NCBI RefSeq assembly: GCF_015690355.1
Contig: NZ_JADPRT010000011.1
Span: forward strand, 1-64,000
Direction of reading: 5' to 3'
Length of the DNA stretch: 64,000 nt
From: Streptacidiphilus fuscans
GTDB taxonomy: Bacteria > Actinomycetota > Actinomycetes > Streptomycetales > Streptomycetaceae
The notes under the pieces are model-generated. The model was not told the origin of the DNA. It did not search any database and saw only the letters and a program-made list of their open reading frames with translations. Position numbers and translations under genes: made by a program. Positions 31,132-38,935 of this stretch are shown one piece after another; position 1 is the stretch's first letter; each line of letters begins with the position of its first letter.

Positions 31132-32349
31132 ATGCGACCCACCCTGTCCACCCCTGCCCGAATACTGGCCTTCACCGCCGCGCCCGCCCTGCTGCTCGGC
31201 GGCGCCGTCGTGAGCACCCAGGCCGATGCGGCCACGCCGAGCGTCAGCGAGACCGGCCTGACCGCGCCCACCAGCGGCGACACCGCGAGTGCCACCCTCA
31301 CGGTCCGCTCCACCGCGTGCACCACCGTGCGCAGCATCGGTGTCGCGGTCCGTGACGCCTCCGGCAACAACGTCGACTTCCCGCAGTGGGACAGCAACGC
31401 GCGGATCTGCCCGACCGGGCTCACCTTCCACGCCGGCAGCCGCACCTTCGCGCCGGGCCGCTACACGATGATGGGCGCGTACCTGGACGCCGCCGGCTGG
31501 CACAACCTGGCCGCCAAGACCCTGACCATCGGCTCCGGCACCACCACGGGCACCCCGACCCCGGCCCCCACGTCGACCCCGACCCCGAAGCCGACGTCGA
31601 CGCCCACCCCGGCCCCGACCCCCTCGACGCCCGCCCCGAGCAGCAGCCTGCCCGCCGGCGTGGCCACCTCCACCACCCCGGTCTGGGACGAGGAGTTCAC
31701 CAACCCGATCACCTGGGGCCAGCGCTGGGTCGGCACCACGACCACGTCCTACCAGTACGGCAACCACAACCCGAGCGACAACAAGCTCGACTGGCTCGAC
31801 CCGAACGACGTCTCCGTCGCCAACGGCGTCGCCACCTTCACCGCCCAGCCGAGCACGCACACCCTGGAGAACGGCCAGCAGGCCTGGACCACCGGTCTGC
31901 TCACCACCGAGGGTTCGCAGGAGGGCTTCCAGGTCAAGACCGGCGACTACGTCGAGGCCCGCGTCAAGCTCCCGACCCAGCAGGGCGCCTGGCCCGCACT
32001 GTGGACCTGGAAGAACGGCAACGGCGAGATTGACTCGTTCGAGTACCACCCGGACAACCCGAACCTGCTGGAACTGTCCAACCACGTCAACGCGGCGCAC
32101 GACTACTACACCGACGCGAACGCGATCAAGCCCGGTCAGTGGGTCACCATCGGCACCAAGTACGGTGCCAACTCGGTGGACTGGTACATCAACGGCGTCA
32201 AGGTCTACTCCGACAACACCGGCGTGGGCGCCAACTGGTCCGCGTACCTGATCCTCAACCTGTCGCTCAGCGCGGGTCAGTACCACCCGGCCCCGAGCGG
32301 CAGCACGCCGATCACCTTCTCCGTGGACTACCTCCGCGTCTACAACTGA
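31132..32349 (+). CDS. Secreted GH16 family glycoside hydrolase
   Basis: A 405-residue exported endo-beta-glycosidase. A signal peptide (ILAFTAAPALLLGGAVVS, cleavage near TQADAA) is followed by a beta-rich N-terminal module of about 100 residues (residues 38-138). A Thr/Pro-repeat linker covers about 140-178 and the GH16 jelly roll starts at VWDEEFTNPITWGQRW. The catalytic motif ExDxxE is visible in NGEIDSFEYHP, preceded by QGAWPALWTWKN. Substrate within GH16 (beta-1,3- or 1,3-1,4-glucan, galactan) cannot be fixed by eye. The linker length and single-domain ends suggest a free extracellular enzyme. Confidence 0.92.
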   Translation: MRPTLSTPARILAFTAAPALLLGGAVVSTQADAATPSVSETGLTAPTSGDTASATLTVRSTACTTVRSIGVAVRDASGNNVDFPQWDSNARICPTGLTFHAGSRTFAPGRYTMMGAYLDAAGWHNLAAKTLTIGSGTTTGTPTPAPTSTPTPKPTSTPTPAPTPSTPAPSSSLPAGVATSTTPVWDEEFTNPITWGQRWVGTTTTSYQYGNHNPSDNKLDWLDPNDVSVANGVATFTAQPSTHTLENGQQAWTTGLLTTEGSQEGFQVKTGDYVEARVKLPTQQGAWPALWTWKNGNGEIDSFEYHPDNPNLLELSNHVNAAHDYYTDANAIKPGQWVTIGTKYGANSVDWYINGVKVYSDNTGVGANWSAYLILNLSLSAGQYHPAPSGSTPITFSVDYLRVYN

Positions 32350-32425
32350 CCCGAGCCTCCACAACCGACGGAGACACGGGGCAGGCGGCGAACATCGTGG
32401 GCGTCGCGTCGGGGACCATGGAGAC

Positions 32426-33064
32426 ATGAGTGACGCTCAGCGGCCGGACCGGCGCGCGGGATCGCCCGCCGCCGGGAAGGCCGCCTCCAAACGCACCGGG
32501 CGCAGGCCCGGCGGCGCGGACACCCGTGGTGTGGTGCTGGACGCCGCGCGCGCCGAGTTCGCCGCGCGCGGCTACGAGAAGGCCAGCATGCGCGGCATCG
32601 CCCGGGTGGCCGGGGTCGATCCCGCGCTGCTGCACCACTACTTCGGCAGCAAGGAGCAACTCTTCCTGGCCGCACTGGACTTCCCGATCGACCCGGCCAC
32701 CGTCGCGGCGGTGATCCTGGACGGGGACCGGGCCGAGATGGGGGAGCGGGTCGCCCGCTTCGTGGTGGCGCTGTGGGAGCAGCCGGAGGTGCTCGCCCGG
32801 CTTCTGGCCGTGGTGCGCACGGTCGTCGCCAGCGAGGCCATCGCCGAACTGCTGCGCGACTTCATGCTCCGCGAGCTGGTCGGCCGCCTCGCGCAGGGCC
32901 TCGGCGTCGACCGGCCGGAGCTGCGGGTCGAGTTGGTGATCTCGCAGATCATCGGCCTGGCCATGGCCCGCTACATCCTCGCCGCCGAGCCGATCGCCTC
33001 GGCGGACCCGGAGGAGCTGGTCTCCCTGCTGGCGCCGACGATCCAGCGCTACCTCACGGACTGA
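32426..33064 (+). CDS. TetR-family transcriptional regulator
   Basis: A 212-residue repressor-type protein. A basic N-terminal extension precedes the TetR helix-turn-helix (RGVVLDAARAEFAARGYEKA, MRGIARVAGVDPALLHHYFG, SKEQLFLAALDFP). The remainder is the helical ligand/dimer domain with the C-terminal TetR_C signature VISQIIGLAMARYILAAEP. It lies directly upstream of an ABC-2 exporter on the same strand, and a palindrome overlaps the exporter start, so it probably represses the exporter in response to its substrate. Confidence 0.92.
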   Translation: MSDAQRPDRRAGSPAAGKAASKRTGRRPGGADTRGVVLDAARAEFAARGYEKASMRGIARVAGVDPALLHHYFGSKEQLFLAALDFPIDPATVAAVILDGDRAEMGERVARFVVALWEQPEVLARLLAVVRTVVASEAIAELLRDFMLRELVGRLAQGLGVDRPELRVELVISQIIGLAMARYILAAEPIASADPEELVSLLAPTIQRYLTD

Positions 33065-33106
33065 CGCGCGGCGTCCGTCAGTACCTCCGTTCCTTCCCCC
33101 AGGTGC

Positions 33107-33149
33107 TTGACGAGCGGCTCGGCGTGGAGCAAAACTCATCACATGATGA
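33107..33149 (+). promoter_or_regulatory. Putative promoter and TetR operator at the ABC exporter start
   Basis: TTGACG (33107-33112), 17 bases, CAAAAC (33130-33135) and then an ATG seven bases on give a possible leaderless promoter. The palindrome TCATCA-CA-TGATGA (33136-33149) spans the start site and would let the adjacent TetR protein block it. Confidence 0.4.
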
Positions 33150-33895
33150 ATTCTAGCGCCGCGGCCGACGCCGTCGAGGTCAGCGGCCTGACGGTGGTGC
33201 GCGGCGGACGGCCGGTGCTGCACGGAATCGACCTCGACGTCGCGACGGGCTCGGTCACCGGCCTGCTCGGTCCCAGCGGTTGTGGCAAGACGACGCTGCT
33301 GCGCTCGATCGTCGGCGTGCAGAAGATCCAGGCCGGCACGGTCACCGTCCTCGGCCGCCCCGCCGGAAGCCCGGAGCTGCGCGACCGCGTCGGCTATGTC
33401 ACCCAGGCCCCGTCCGTCTACGCGGACCTCGGCATCGGGGCCAACCTCCGCTACTTCGCCGAGGTGCTCGGCGCACCCCGGAGCGATCCGGCGCGGGTGC
33501 TGGAACAGGTCGGCCTGGCCGGTAGGGAGAAGGACCTGGTCGGGCAGCTCTCCGGCGGTCAGCGGGCACGCGTCTCGCTGGCGGCCGCACTGCTCGGCTC
33601 GCCCCGGCTGCTCGTCCTGGACGAGCCCACGGTCGGGTTGGACCCGGTGCTGCGGCAGGACCTGTGGCAGCTGTTCCACCGGCTCGCGGACGACGGCGTC
33701 ACGCTGCTGGTCTCCAGCCACGTCATGGACGAGGCCGCCCGCTGCACCCGGCTGCTGCTGATGCGCGACGGCCGGATGCTGGCCGACGACACCCCGGCCG
33801 CCCTGCTTGCCGCGACCGGCGCGCCCGACATCGAGTCGGCCTTCCTCGCGCTGGTGTCGGGCGCTGACCGCCAAGACGCCGGGGAGGCCCGATGA
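33143..33895 (+). CDS. ABC transporter ATP-binding protein (drug/antibiotic exporter type)
   Basis: A 250-residue ATPase with Walker A GPSGCGKTTLLRS, Q-loop YVTQAPSVYADL, signature LSGGQRARVSLAAALLG, Walker B LLVLDEPTVGLDP and H-loop LVSSHVMDEAARC. The type matches the DrrA/CcmA-like subunits that pair with ABC-2 permeases. Two ATG codons, 33143 and 33146, lack a Shine-Dalgarno at normal distance. The stop overlaps the permease start (ATGA), so the two are coupled. Confidence 0.93.
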   Translation: MMNSSAAADAVEVSGLTVVRGGRPVLHGIDLDVATGSVTGLLGPSGCGKTTLLRSIVGVQKIQAGTVTVLGRPAGSPELRDRVGYVTQAPSVYADLGIGANLRYFAEVLGAPRSDPARVLEQVGLAGREKDLVGQLSGGQRARVSLAAALLGSPRLLVLDEPTVGLDPVLRQDLWQLFHRLADDGVTLLVSSHVMDEAARCTRLLLMRDGRMLADDTPAALLAATGAPDIESAFLALVSGADRQDAGEAR

Positions 33896-34629
33896 ACGTC
33901 CGCCGTACCCTCGCCACCGCCCGCCGTGTGCTGCTGCAACTGCGCAACGACCCACGGACCGTGGCGATGCTGCTGGTCGTCCCGTGCGTGCTGATCCTGC
34001 TGCTCAAGTACGTCTTCGACGGCTCGCCGCAGGTCTTCGACAGCGTCGGCGCGCCGATGCTCGGGATCTTCCCGATGATCGTGATGTTCCTGGTCACCGC
34101 CGTGGCCACGCTCCGCGAGCGGACCAGCGGCACACTGGAGCGGCTGCTGACCATGCCGCTGGGCAAGCTCGACCTGCTGCTCGGCTACGCCCTCGCGTTC
34201 GGCCTGGTGGCGCTGGTCCAGGGGGTGCTGGCCTTCGGGCTGACGGTGGGTCTGCTCGGGCTCGGCGTAGCCGGGCCGAGCTGGGCGCTGCTGGCCGTCG
34301 CCGTGGCGGACGGGCTGCTGGGCATGGCGCTCGGCCTCTTCGTCTCGGCCTTCGCGGCGACCGAGTTCCAGGCCGTCCAGTTCATGCCGGCCTTCCTGCT
34401 GCCGCAGCTCCTGCTCTGTGGTCTCTTCTCCCCGCGCGCGGAGATGGGGACGGTGTTGCGCTGGATCTCCGACGTGCTGCCGCTCTCCTACGCGGTGGAC
34501 GCGATGGACAAGCTGACGCGGCAGTCCGGCTTCGGTGCGGGGGTGGCGGTGGATCTGGCTGTGGTCCTGGGCTGCACGCTCCTGGCGCTGGCCCTCGGCG
34601 CGGCAACCCTGCGCCGCCGCACGGCCTGA
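33892..34629 (+). CDS. ABC-2 type transporter permease
   Basis: A 245-residue integral membrane subunit with six hydrophobic segments, among them VAMLLVVPCVLILLLKYVF, IFPMIVMFLVTAVATL and VALVQGVLAFGLTVGLLGL. It carries the family motif RERTSGTLERLLTMPL between the second and third and the late FMPAFLLPQLLLCGLFSP. It works with the preceding ATPase in export, and the upstream TetR gene completes a three-gene efflux unit. Confidence 0.92.
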   Translation: MNVRRTLATARRVLLQLRNDPRTVAMLLVVPCVLILLLKYVFDGSPQVFDSVGAPMLGIFPMIVMFLVTAVATLRERTSGTLERLLTMPLGKLDLLLGYALAFGLVALVQGVLAFGLTVGLLGLGVAGPSWALLAVAVADGLLGMALGLFVSAFAATEFQAVQFMPAFLLPQLLLCGLFSPRAEMGTVLRWISDVLPLSYAVDAMDKLTRQSGFGAGVAVDLAVVLGCTLLALALGAATLRRRTA

Positions 34630-34769
34630 GGCGGTTTGAGTTGGCCTGAGACGGTCGGGGACGGCCGGAGGCCACGGAGGGCGGAAGGTGACACGCCCGA
34701 AACGCACCTGAATCGCAGGTATGACCGAATTGTTCTAGGGTCGGGTCAAGGCGAGGAAAGGGGCACACC

Positions 34770-34901
34770 ATGATGATCCTGGCGATGATCGGCTTCTCCA
34801 TCGCAGTGATCGTCATCTGCGCGGGCCTGCTGGCCTTCCTGATGGGTGGGTTCAAGTTCCGCGACGAGGGTCGGCCCCGTCGTCGGCGGAACCCCGCATA
34901 G
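34770..34901 (+). CDS. Small single-span membrane protein (43 residues)
   Basis: A short gene with a clear GGAAAGGGG ribosome binding site. The protein is one transmembrane helix (ILAMIGFSIAVIVICAGLLA, FLMGG) followed by a basic tail (FKFRDEGRPRRRRNPA). By the positive-inside rule the tail is cytoplasmic. A strong terminator follows 39 bases later. No function can be assigned; codon third positions are GC-rich, as in real genes here. Confidence 0.65.
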   Translation: MMILAMIGFSIAVIVICAGLLAFLMGGFKFRDEGRPRRRRNPA

Positions 34902-34939
34902 GCGGGTTCCGGGACTCGCGGAGAGCCCGGAATGCGCGA

Positions 34940-34970
34940 GCGCCCCGTCCGGCCGAGCCGGACGGGGCGC
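34940..34970. terminator. Bidirectional terminator between small membrane gene and cold-shock gene
   Basis: A perfect 14-base stem (GCGCCCCGTCCGGC, CGA loop, GCCGGACGGGGCGC) between convergent genes, followed on the plus strand by CCCTTC. Confidence 0.85.
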
Positions 34971-35020
34971 CCCTTCACCGCTTCTGACGCACGATGCGGA
35001 CGAACCGCGATCGGATCAGA

Positions 35021-35227
35021 TCAGGCGACGATGGTGATGTTCTCCGCCTGCGGGCCCTTCTGGCCCTGGGTGACGTCGAACTCGACCTTCTGGCCCTCGA
35101 AGAGCTCGCGGAAGCCCTGCGAGTTGATGTTCGAGTAGTGAGCGAAGACGTCGGCGCCGCCGCCGTCCTGCTCGATGAAGCCGAAGCCCTTCTCGGCGTT
35201 GAACCACTTCACGGTACCGGTGGCCAT
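35021..35227 (-). CDS. Cold-shock protein (CspA family), leftward copy
   Basis: A 68-residue single-stranded nucleic-acid chaperone. Both RNP motifs are intact: KGFGFIEQ and DVFAHYSNI. ATG 35227 follows AAAAAGGAGAAA. It is nearly identical to the divergent copy at 35516 (differences cluster in NSQGFRELFEG versus NAQGFRELQEG and the last residues). A long leader with a 24-base palindrome precedes it. Confidence 0.96.
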   Translation of the reverse strand: MATGTVKWFNAEKGFGFIEQDGGGADVFAHYSNINSQGFRELFEGQKVEFDVTQGQKGPQAENITIVA

Positions 35228-35330
35228 AGGTTTCTCCTTTTTCCAGAGTTGATCAGTGACTGCGGAAGCCCGCGGTCACCATGTCGCCGGAATGATCGCC
35301 CTGGTCTGGAGAGACCTCAGAAAGCACGAA

Positions 35331-35354
35331 CGCCCGTGATCGCGATCACGGGCG
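35331..35354 (-). promoter_or_regulatory. Palindrome in the leader of the leftward cold-shock gene
   Basis: A perfect 24-base palindrome (CGCCCGTGATCG and its complement, no loop) followed on the minus strand by TTCGTGCTTT. In leftward transcripts from the likely promoter (TAGGCT -10 near 35394) it would form a terminator-like hairpin about 100 bases before the start codon, suggesting attenuation or an RNA thermosensor-type control. Confidence 0.5.
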
Positions 35355-35515
35355 GTGAAGCTTAGGGAACCACGACTGCAACTGCGGGCCAGCCTACAGG
35401 ATTGAGTACTGCGTCACTCATCGGCGTGGCGTACAGCGCGCTTCGTGGTCGAGTGATCGCCTAGCGTGTACGGTCTTGGCTTGCACGTCCGCAAGAAACA
35501 GAAGAGGCAAAGATT

Positions 35516-35725
35516 ATGGCGACCGGTACCGTCAAGTGGTTCAACGCCGAGAAGGGCTTCGGCTTCATCGAGCAGGACGGCGGCGGCGCCGACGTCTTCG
35601 CCCACTACTCGAACATCAACGCCCAGGGCTTCCGTGAGCTTCAGGAAGGCCAGAAGGTCGAGTTCGACGTCACCCAGGGCCAGAAGGGCCCGCAGGCGGA
35701 GAACATCATCATCATCAACGCCTGA
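35516..35725 (+). CDS. Cold-shock protein (CspA family), rightward copy
   Basis: A 69-residue OB-fold protein with RNP1 KGFGFIEQ and RNP2 DVFAHYSNI, ending in an unusual isoleucine run (ENIIIINA). ATG 35516 follows GAAGAGGCAAAG. The promoter lies between the two divergent csp genes. The near identity over most of the length indicates a local inverted duplication or gene conversion. Confidence 0.96.
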   Translation: MATGTVKWFNAEKGFGFIEQDGGGADVFAHYSNINAQGFRELQEGQKVEFDVTQGQKGPQAENIIIINA

Positions 35726-35761
35726 TCCCTCGGCCTGCTTCAGGCCGCAGCGTGATGCACG

Positions 35762-35795
35762 AACGCCCCGTCCCGGCTCCGCCGGGCGGGGCGTT
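35762..35795. terminator. Bidirectional terminator between csp and ApbE genes
   Basis: The stem AACGCCCCG(T)CCCGGC with GCCGGGCGGGGCGTT has one bulged base and a TCC loop, between convergent genes. Confidence 0.8.
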
Positions 35796-35819
35796 CTGCC
35801 TGTGGCAACGCCGCGTTGC

Positions 35820-36605
35820 TCAGCCCGCGAAGCGCAGGAATCCGTTGGTGGCCAGGCGGGTGCCGTCGGGGAGGATCGCCAGCGCCTCCAGGTCGGGCTG
35901 CCGCTCGGCCCAGGCCAGTCCGCGTTCCGGGCCCATGGCGAAGGCGGCCGTGGCCCAGGCGTCGGTGCGGGCCAGTCGGCCGGGGCCGCTGGTGACCAGC
36001 GTCAGCGAGAGCAGATCGGTGGCCGCCTCGCCCGAGTGCGGGTCGACGACGTGCGCCCCGCGCTCCGCCGTCCCGGAGGTGGCGACGACCAGATCCCGCC
36101 CGGCCAGCACCGCCGCCAGCTCGCCGGACCGTGCCGGATCCGCGATGCCGATCCGCCAGGGGCCGCCGACCGACTGGATGTCTCCGCCGCCGTTGACGCA
36201 GTGCTCGGTCGAACCGGCCTGGCAGAGCAGCGCGCAGGCCTCGGTGACGGCCCAGCCCTTGACCCACCCGCTCGGGTCCAGTCGACCGCCCGGGTACGGG
36301 GTGAACCAGCCGTCGGTCTCCGTCGCCACCTCGCGGCAGCGCTCCAGCACCTCGGTCAGCTGCGGGTCCGCGTCCGCGAGCGCGAGCTCGCCCCGGGCGA
36401 CCCGGCTCACCTCGCTCTCCTCGCGGTACGGCGAGAACAGCGCGTCGATCGCGTGCAGCCGCGCCACGGCCTCGCGCAGCGCCTCGCCGACGGCGGGGGA
36501 GGGATCGCGCACGGCGAAGGAGAACACCGTCCCCATGACGTGCTCGGCATGGGTGAGCGCGGGGCGAGGACCAGGAGGACCGGACGGCGTGTCCACCGCG
36601 GTCAC
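35820..36605 (-). CDS. apbE: FAD:protein FMN transferase
   Basis: A 261-residue ApbE-family flavin transferase that links FMN covalently to a Thr/Ser of target proteins. Features are EHVMGTVFSFAVRD at the N terminus, DPSGWVKGWAV, EHCVNGGGDIQSVGG (nucleotide/Mg region) and VVATSGTAERGAHVVDPHSG. There is no lipoprotein signal, so it acts inside the cell. Its start overlaps the stop of the FMN-binding gene by four bases (ATGA); the FMN-binding protein is its obvious substrate. Confidence 0.93.
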   Translation of the reverse strand: MTAVDTPSGPPGPRPALTHAEHVMGTVFSFAVRDPSPAVGEALREAVARLHAIDALFSPYREESEVSRVARGELALADADPQLTEVLERCREVATETDGWFTPYPGGRLDPSGWVKGWAVTEACALLCQAGSTEHCVNGGGDIQSVGGPWRIGIADPARSGELAAVLAGRDLVVATSGTAERGAHVVDPHSGEAATDLLSLTLVTSGPGRLARTDAWATAAFAMGPERGLAWAERQPDLEALAILPDGTRLATNGFLRFAG

Positions 36606-37168
36606 TTGATCCCGGCGGCGTCGAGTGCGCTCTGGAGCGACTGGGCGTAGCCGTTGCTCGTGTACGTCGCACCCGAGACCATGTCGATCTGCGCGCTCTG
36701 CTGGGACAGCACTTCCTGGTTGAGGGTCGGGAGCGCGTAGCTGTTGATGTCCATGTCGCGCTGGCTCTCGTTCGGGTACTGCAGCACGTTGACGTTGCTG
36801 ATCTTCCCGCCGCTGACCACCAGCTGGACCTGGACCGGACCGTAGCGGGTGTCCGCCGCCTGGCCGGTGAAGGTGCCGGACTTGGCGCCGGACGACGAGG
36901 AGGAGCCCGACGTGCCCTTCGTCGAGCCGCTCGAACCTGTCGAGCTGCCCGAACCGGTGGATCCGGTCGAGCCGGTCGACCCGGACGACGAGCCCGTGGC
37001 GGGGGTGGAGGCCGAGCCGTTCGGCTGGCCGCCGGTGCTCGCCGCGGTCCCGGAGCCGGAGCTGATGACGGGTGCCCCGGCCGCCGACGCCGCCCCGTGC
37101 GGCTTGAGCGAGAGCAGCAGGACGACGCCGGCCGCGGTGGCGGTGGTGGTGACGATGGCGCGGCGCAC
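36602..37168 (-). CDS. Exported FMN-binding domain protein
   Basis: A 188-residue protein. An N-terminal hydrophobic segment (AIVTTTATAAGVVLLLSL) suggests export or anchoring. A Ser/Gly/Thr-repeat linker spans about 35-98. The FMN_bind domain follows (GTFTGQAADTRYGPVQVQLVV, ISNVNVLQYPNESQRDM), ending in the attachment motif DMVSGATYTSNGYAQSL, where ApbE would esterify FMN to the Thr. It lies between apbE and a ferric-reductase-like membrane protein in one operon, so it probably carries electrons outside the membrane. Confidence 0.92.
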   Translation of the reverse strand: MRRAIVTTTATAAGVVLLLSLKPHGAASAAGAPVISSGSGTAASTGGQPNGSASTPATGSSSGSTGSTGSTGSGSSTGSSGSTKGTSGSSSSSGAKSGTFTGQAADTRYGPVQVQLVVSGGKISNVNVLQYPNESQRDMDINSYALPTLNQEVLSQQSAQIDMVSGATYTSNGYAQSLQSALDAAGIK

Positions 37169-37208
37169 GGCAGCTCCTTGATCAGGTCGGTGGGATCTCG
37201 TGGGCGGA

Positions 37209-38594
37209 CTAGAAGCTGAACGACTCGTGGTGGATGCGTCGTCGGGGAACCCCGGCGGCGGTGAGTGCGGCCACGGCGCTCTCCATCATCGGGTCCGGCC
37301 CGCAGAGGAAGACGTCGTGCCGGGCGAGTCCGGGCACCAGCCGGTTGAGCGTGGCCGGTTCCAGCGGATCGCCGACCTCCGAGCGCGGGCCGACCAGGAA
37401 CTGCAGCCGCGCGCCGCGTGACTGGGCGATCGCCACCAGCTCGCGGTGGAACAGGACGTCCTCCTCGCGGCTGGCCCGGTAGAGCAGGGTCAGCTCGCCC
37501 GGTCGGGCCGGAAGCGTCTCGAAGAGCGCCCGCAGCGGCGTGATGCCCACGCCCGCCGCCAGCAGCAGCACCTGCCGTGACCGGCGCCGCCGCTCGGTGA
37601 ACGCGCCGTACGGGCCTTCCGCGCGCACCTTGGTGCCGGACTTGAGATGGGCCACGGCGGCGCTGTGTCCGCCCAGGTCCTTGACCGTGAACCGCAGGTA
37701 CTGGGCGGTCGGCGGGGCCGAGAGCGAGTACGGGTTGGCGGCGAACCGCAGCCCGGGGGCGAGGAACTGGAGCCGGAAGAACTGCCCGGCCTCCGCGCCC
37801 AGTTCGTCGAGGTGGCGGCCGGTGAGGAAGAGCGAGACCGTCCCCGGCCCCTCCGGGCGGACCTCGGCGACCCGCAGTTGGTGCCTGCGATCCTGCAGCG
37901 CGGGCCGCAGCAGCCGGAACCAGCCCAGCACCCCGGCGGTGCCGACGTAGAGCGCGTACCAGAACAGCCGCCCGATGCCCGAGCCCAGGTCGGCGCCGTT
38001 GGTCAGCTGGTGTTCAAAGCCCAGCGCGATGGCCAGGTAGGTGGCCAGGTGGAGGTAGTACCAGGTGTCGTAGCTCAGCTTCCGGCGTGCGGCGCGCGCG
38101 GAGAAGATGCCGGTGGCGAAGATGAGCACGGTCCCGATGCTCGCCTTGATCATGTCGGGGAACGTCAACACCATGGTGACGCCCTCACCCACCACGTTGG
38201 TGTGGTCGGTCAGCGCGTAGCCCCAGATGACGGACAGCACGTGCGCGGTGACCAGGCCGACCATGTAGCGACCGCCCATGGCGTGCCAGCGGGCCAGCCG
38301 GTCCGACCCGATCTCGTGCTCCAGCAGCGGGATGCGGGCCATCAGCAGCAGCAGGACCGGCGCGGTGTATCCCGCCAGCAGGCCGGTTATCCGTCCGGCG
38401 TTCGTCAGCCACTGGTCCGTGCCGACGATGCCGAGGGTGTTCTTCCACCAGATGCCGATCACGACCAGCGCGCCGAAGACGATCGCGGCCAGTGCCGCCC
38501 GGGCGACGGTGTCCACCGGGAGCGCGCCGCCGCTCGGCCGGCTCGCATGGGCGCGGCGGGAGTGCGTACCCCGCTGTTGGGTCGCCGTTGCCAC
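37209..38594 (-). CDS. Ferric-reductase-like membrane flavocytochrome
   Basis: A 461-residue protein with an N-terminal heme-b membrane domain (helices such as AALAAIVFGALVVIGIWW, LLAGYTAPVLLLLMARI, VGLVTAHVLSVIWGYAL, LHLATYLAIALGFEHQ with histidine pairs). From about 235 it has a ferredoxin-reductase module: FAD-binding FAANPYSLSAPP, NAD-binding LLLAAGVGITPLRALFETL and the C-terminal CGPDPMMESAVAAL. It would move electrons from cytosolic NAD(P)H across the membrane, with the downstream FMN-binding protein as acceptor. The GTG start follows GGAGG by five bases. Confidence 0.92.
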   Translation of the reverse strand: MATATQQRGTHSRRAHASRPSGGALPVDTVARAALAAIVFGALVVIGIWWKNTLGIVGTDQWLTNAGRITGLLAGYTAPVLLLLMARIPLLEHEIGSDRLARWHAMGGRYMVGLVTAHVLSVIWGYALTDHTNVVGEGVTMVLTFPDMIKASIGTVLIFATGIFSARAARRKLSYDTWYYLHLATYLAIALGFEHQLTNGADLGSGIGRLFWYALYVGTAGVLGWFRLLRPALQDRRHQLRVAEVRPEGPGTVSLFLTGRHLDELGAEAGQFFRLQFLAPGLRFAANPYSLSAPPTAQYLRFTVKDLGGHSAAVAHLKSGTKVRAEGPYGAFTERRRRSRQVLLLAAGVGITPLRALFETLPARPGELTLLYRASREEDVLFHRELVAIAQSRGARLQFLVGPRSEVGDPLEPATLNRLVPGLARHDVFLCGPDPMMESAVAALTAAGVPRRRIHHESFSF

Positions 38595-38935
38595 CTGTGC
38601 CTCCGTTCTTCGTGCTCCGGACCGGTCTCGCCGCTGGGCGCTCGCCGCGCTGCTCGTCGGCGACCACTCGCCGTGCTGGTGGGGCCACTCTGCACCGGGG
38701 CGCTGTGGCGACCCTGTGAGGCCTGCTCGTACGCGTGCGGCCGTACCGATCCTGGGGCAACCGTGACAGCGCAGATTCTCAGTTGGCTATGAGTGCGATC
38801 ACGGCAAAAGGGCGAACGACCTGGCGTTTTCCCAGCTCAGGACGGATGCGAACAAGGCGCTCCGGACGCTTCTCGTGGGCGGGATCTCATGGCATTCTCA
38901 TGGCTGCACCACCCACCTGCCGCAGAATGGGCCCC

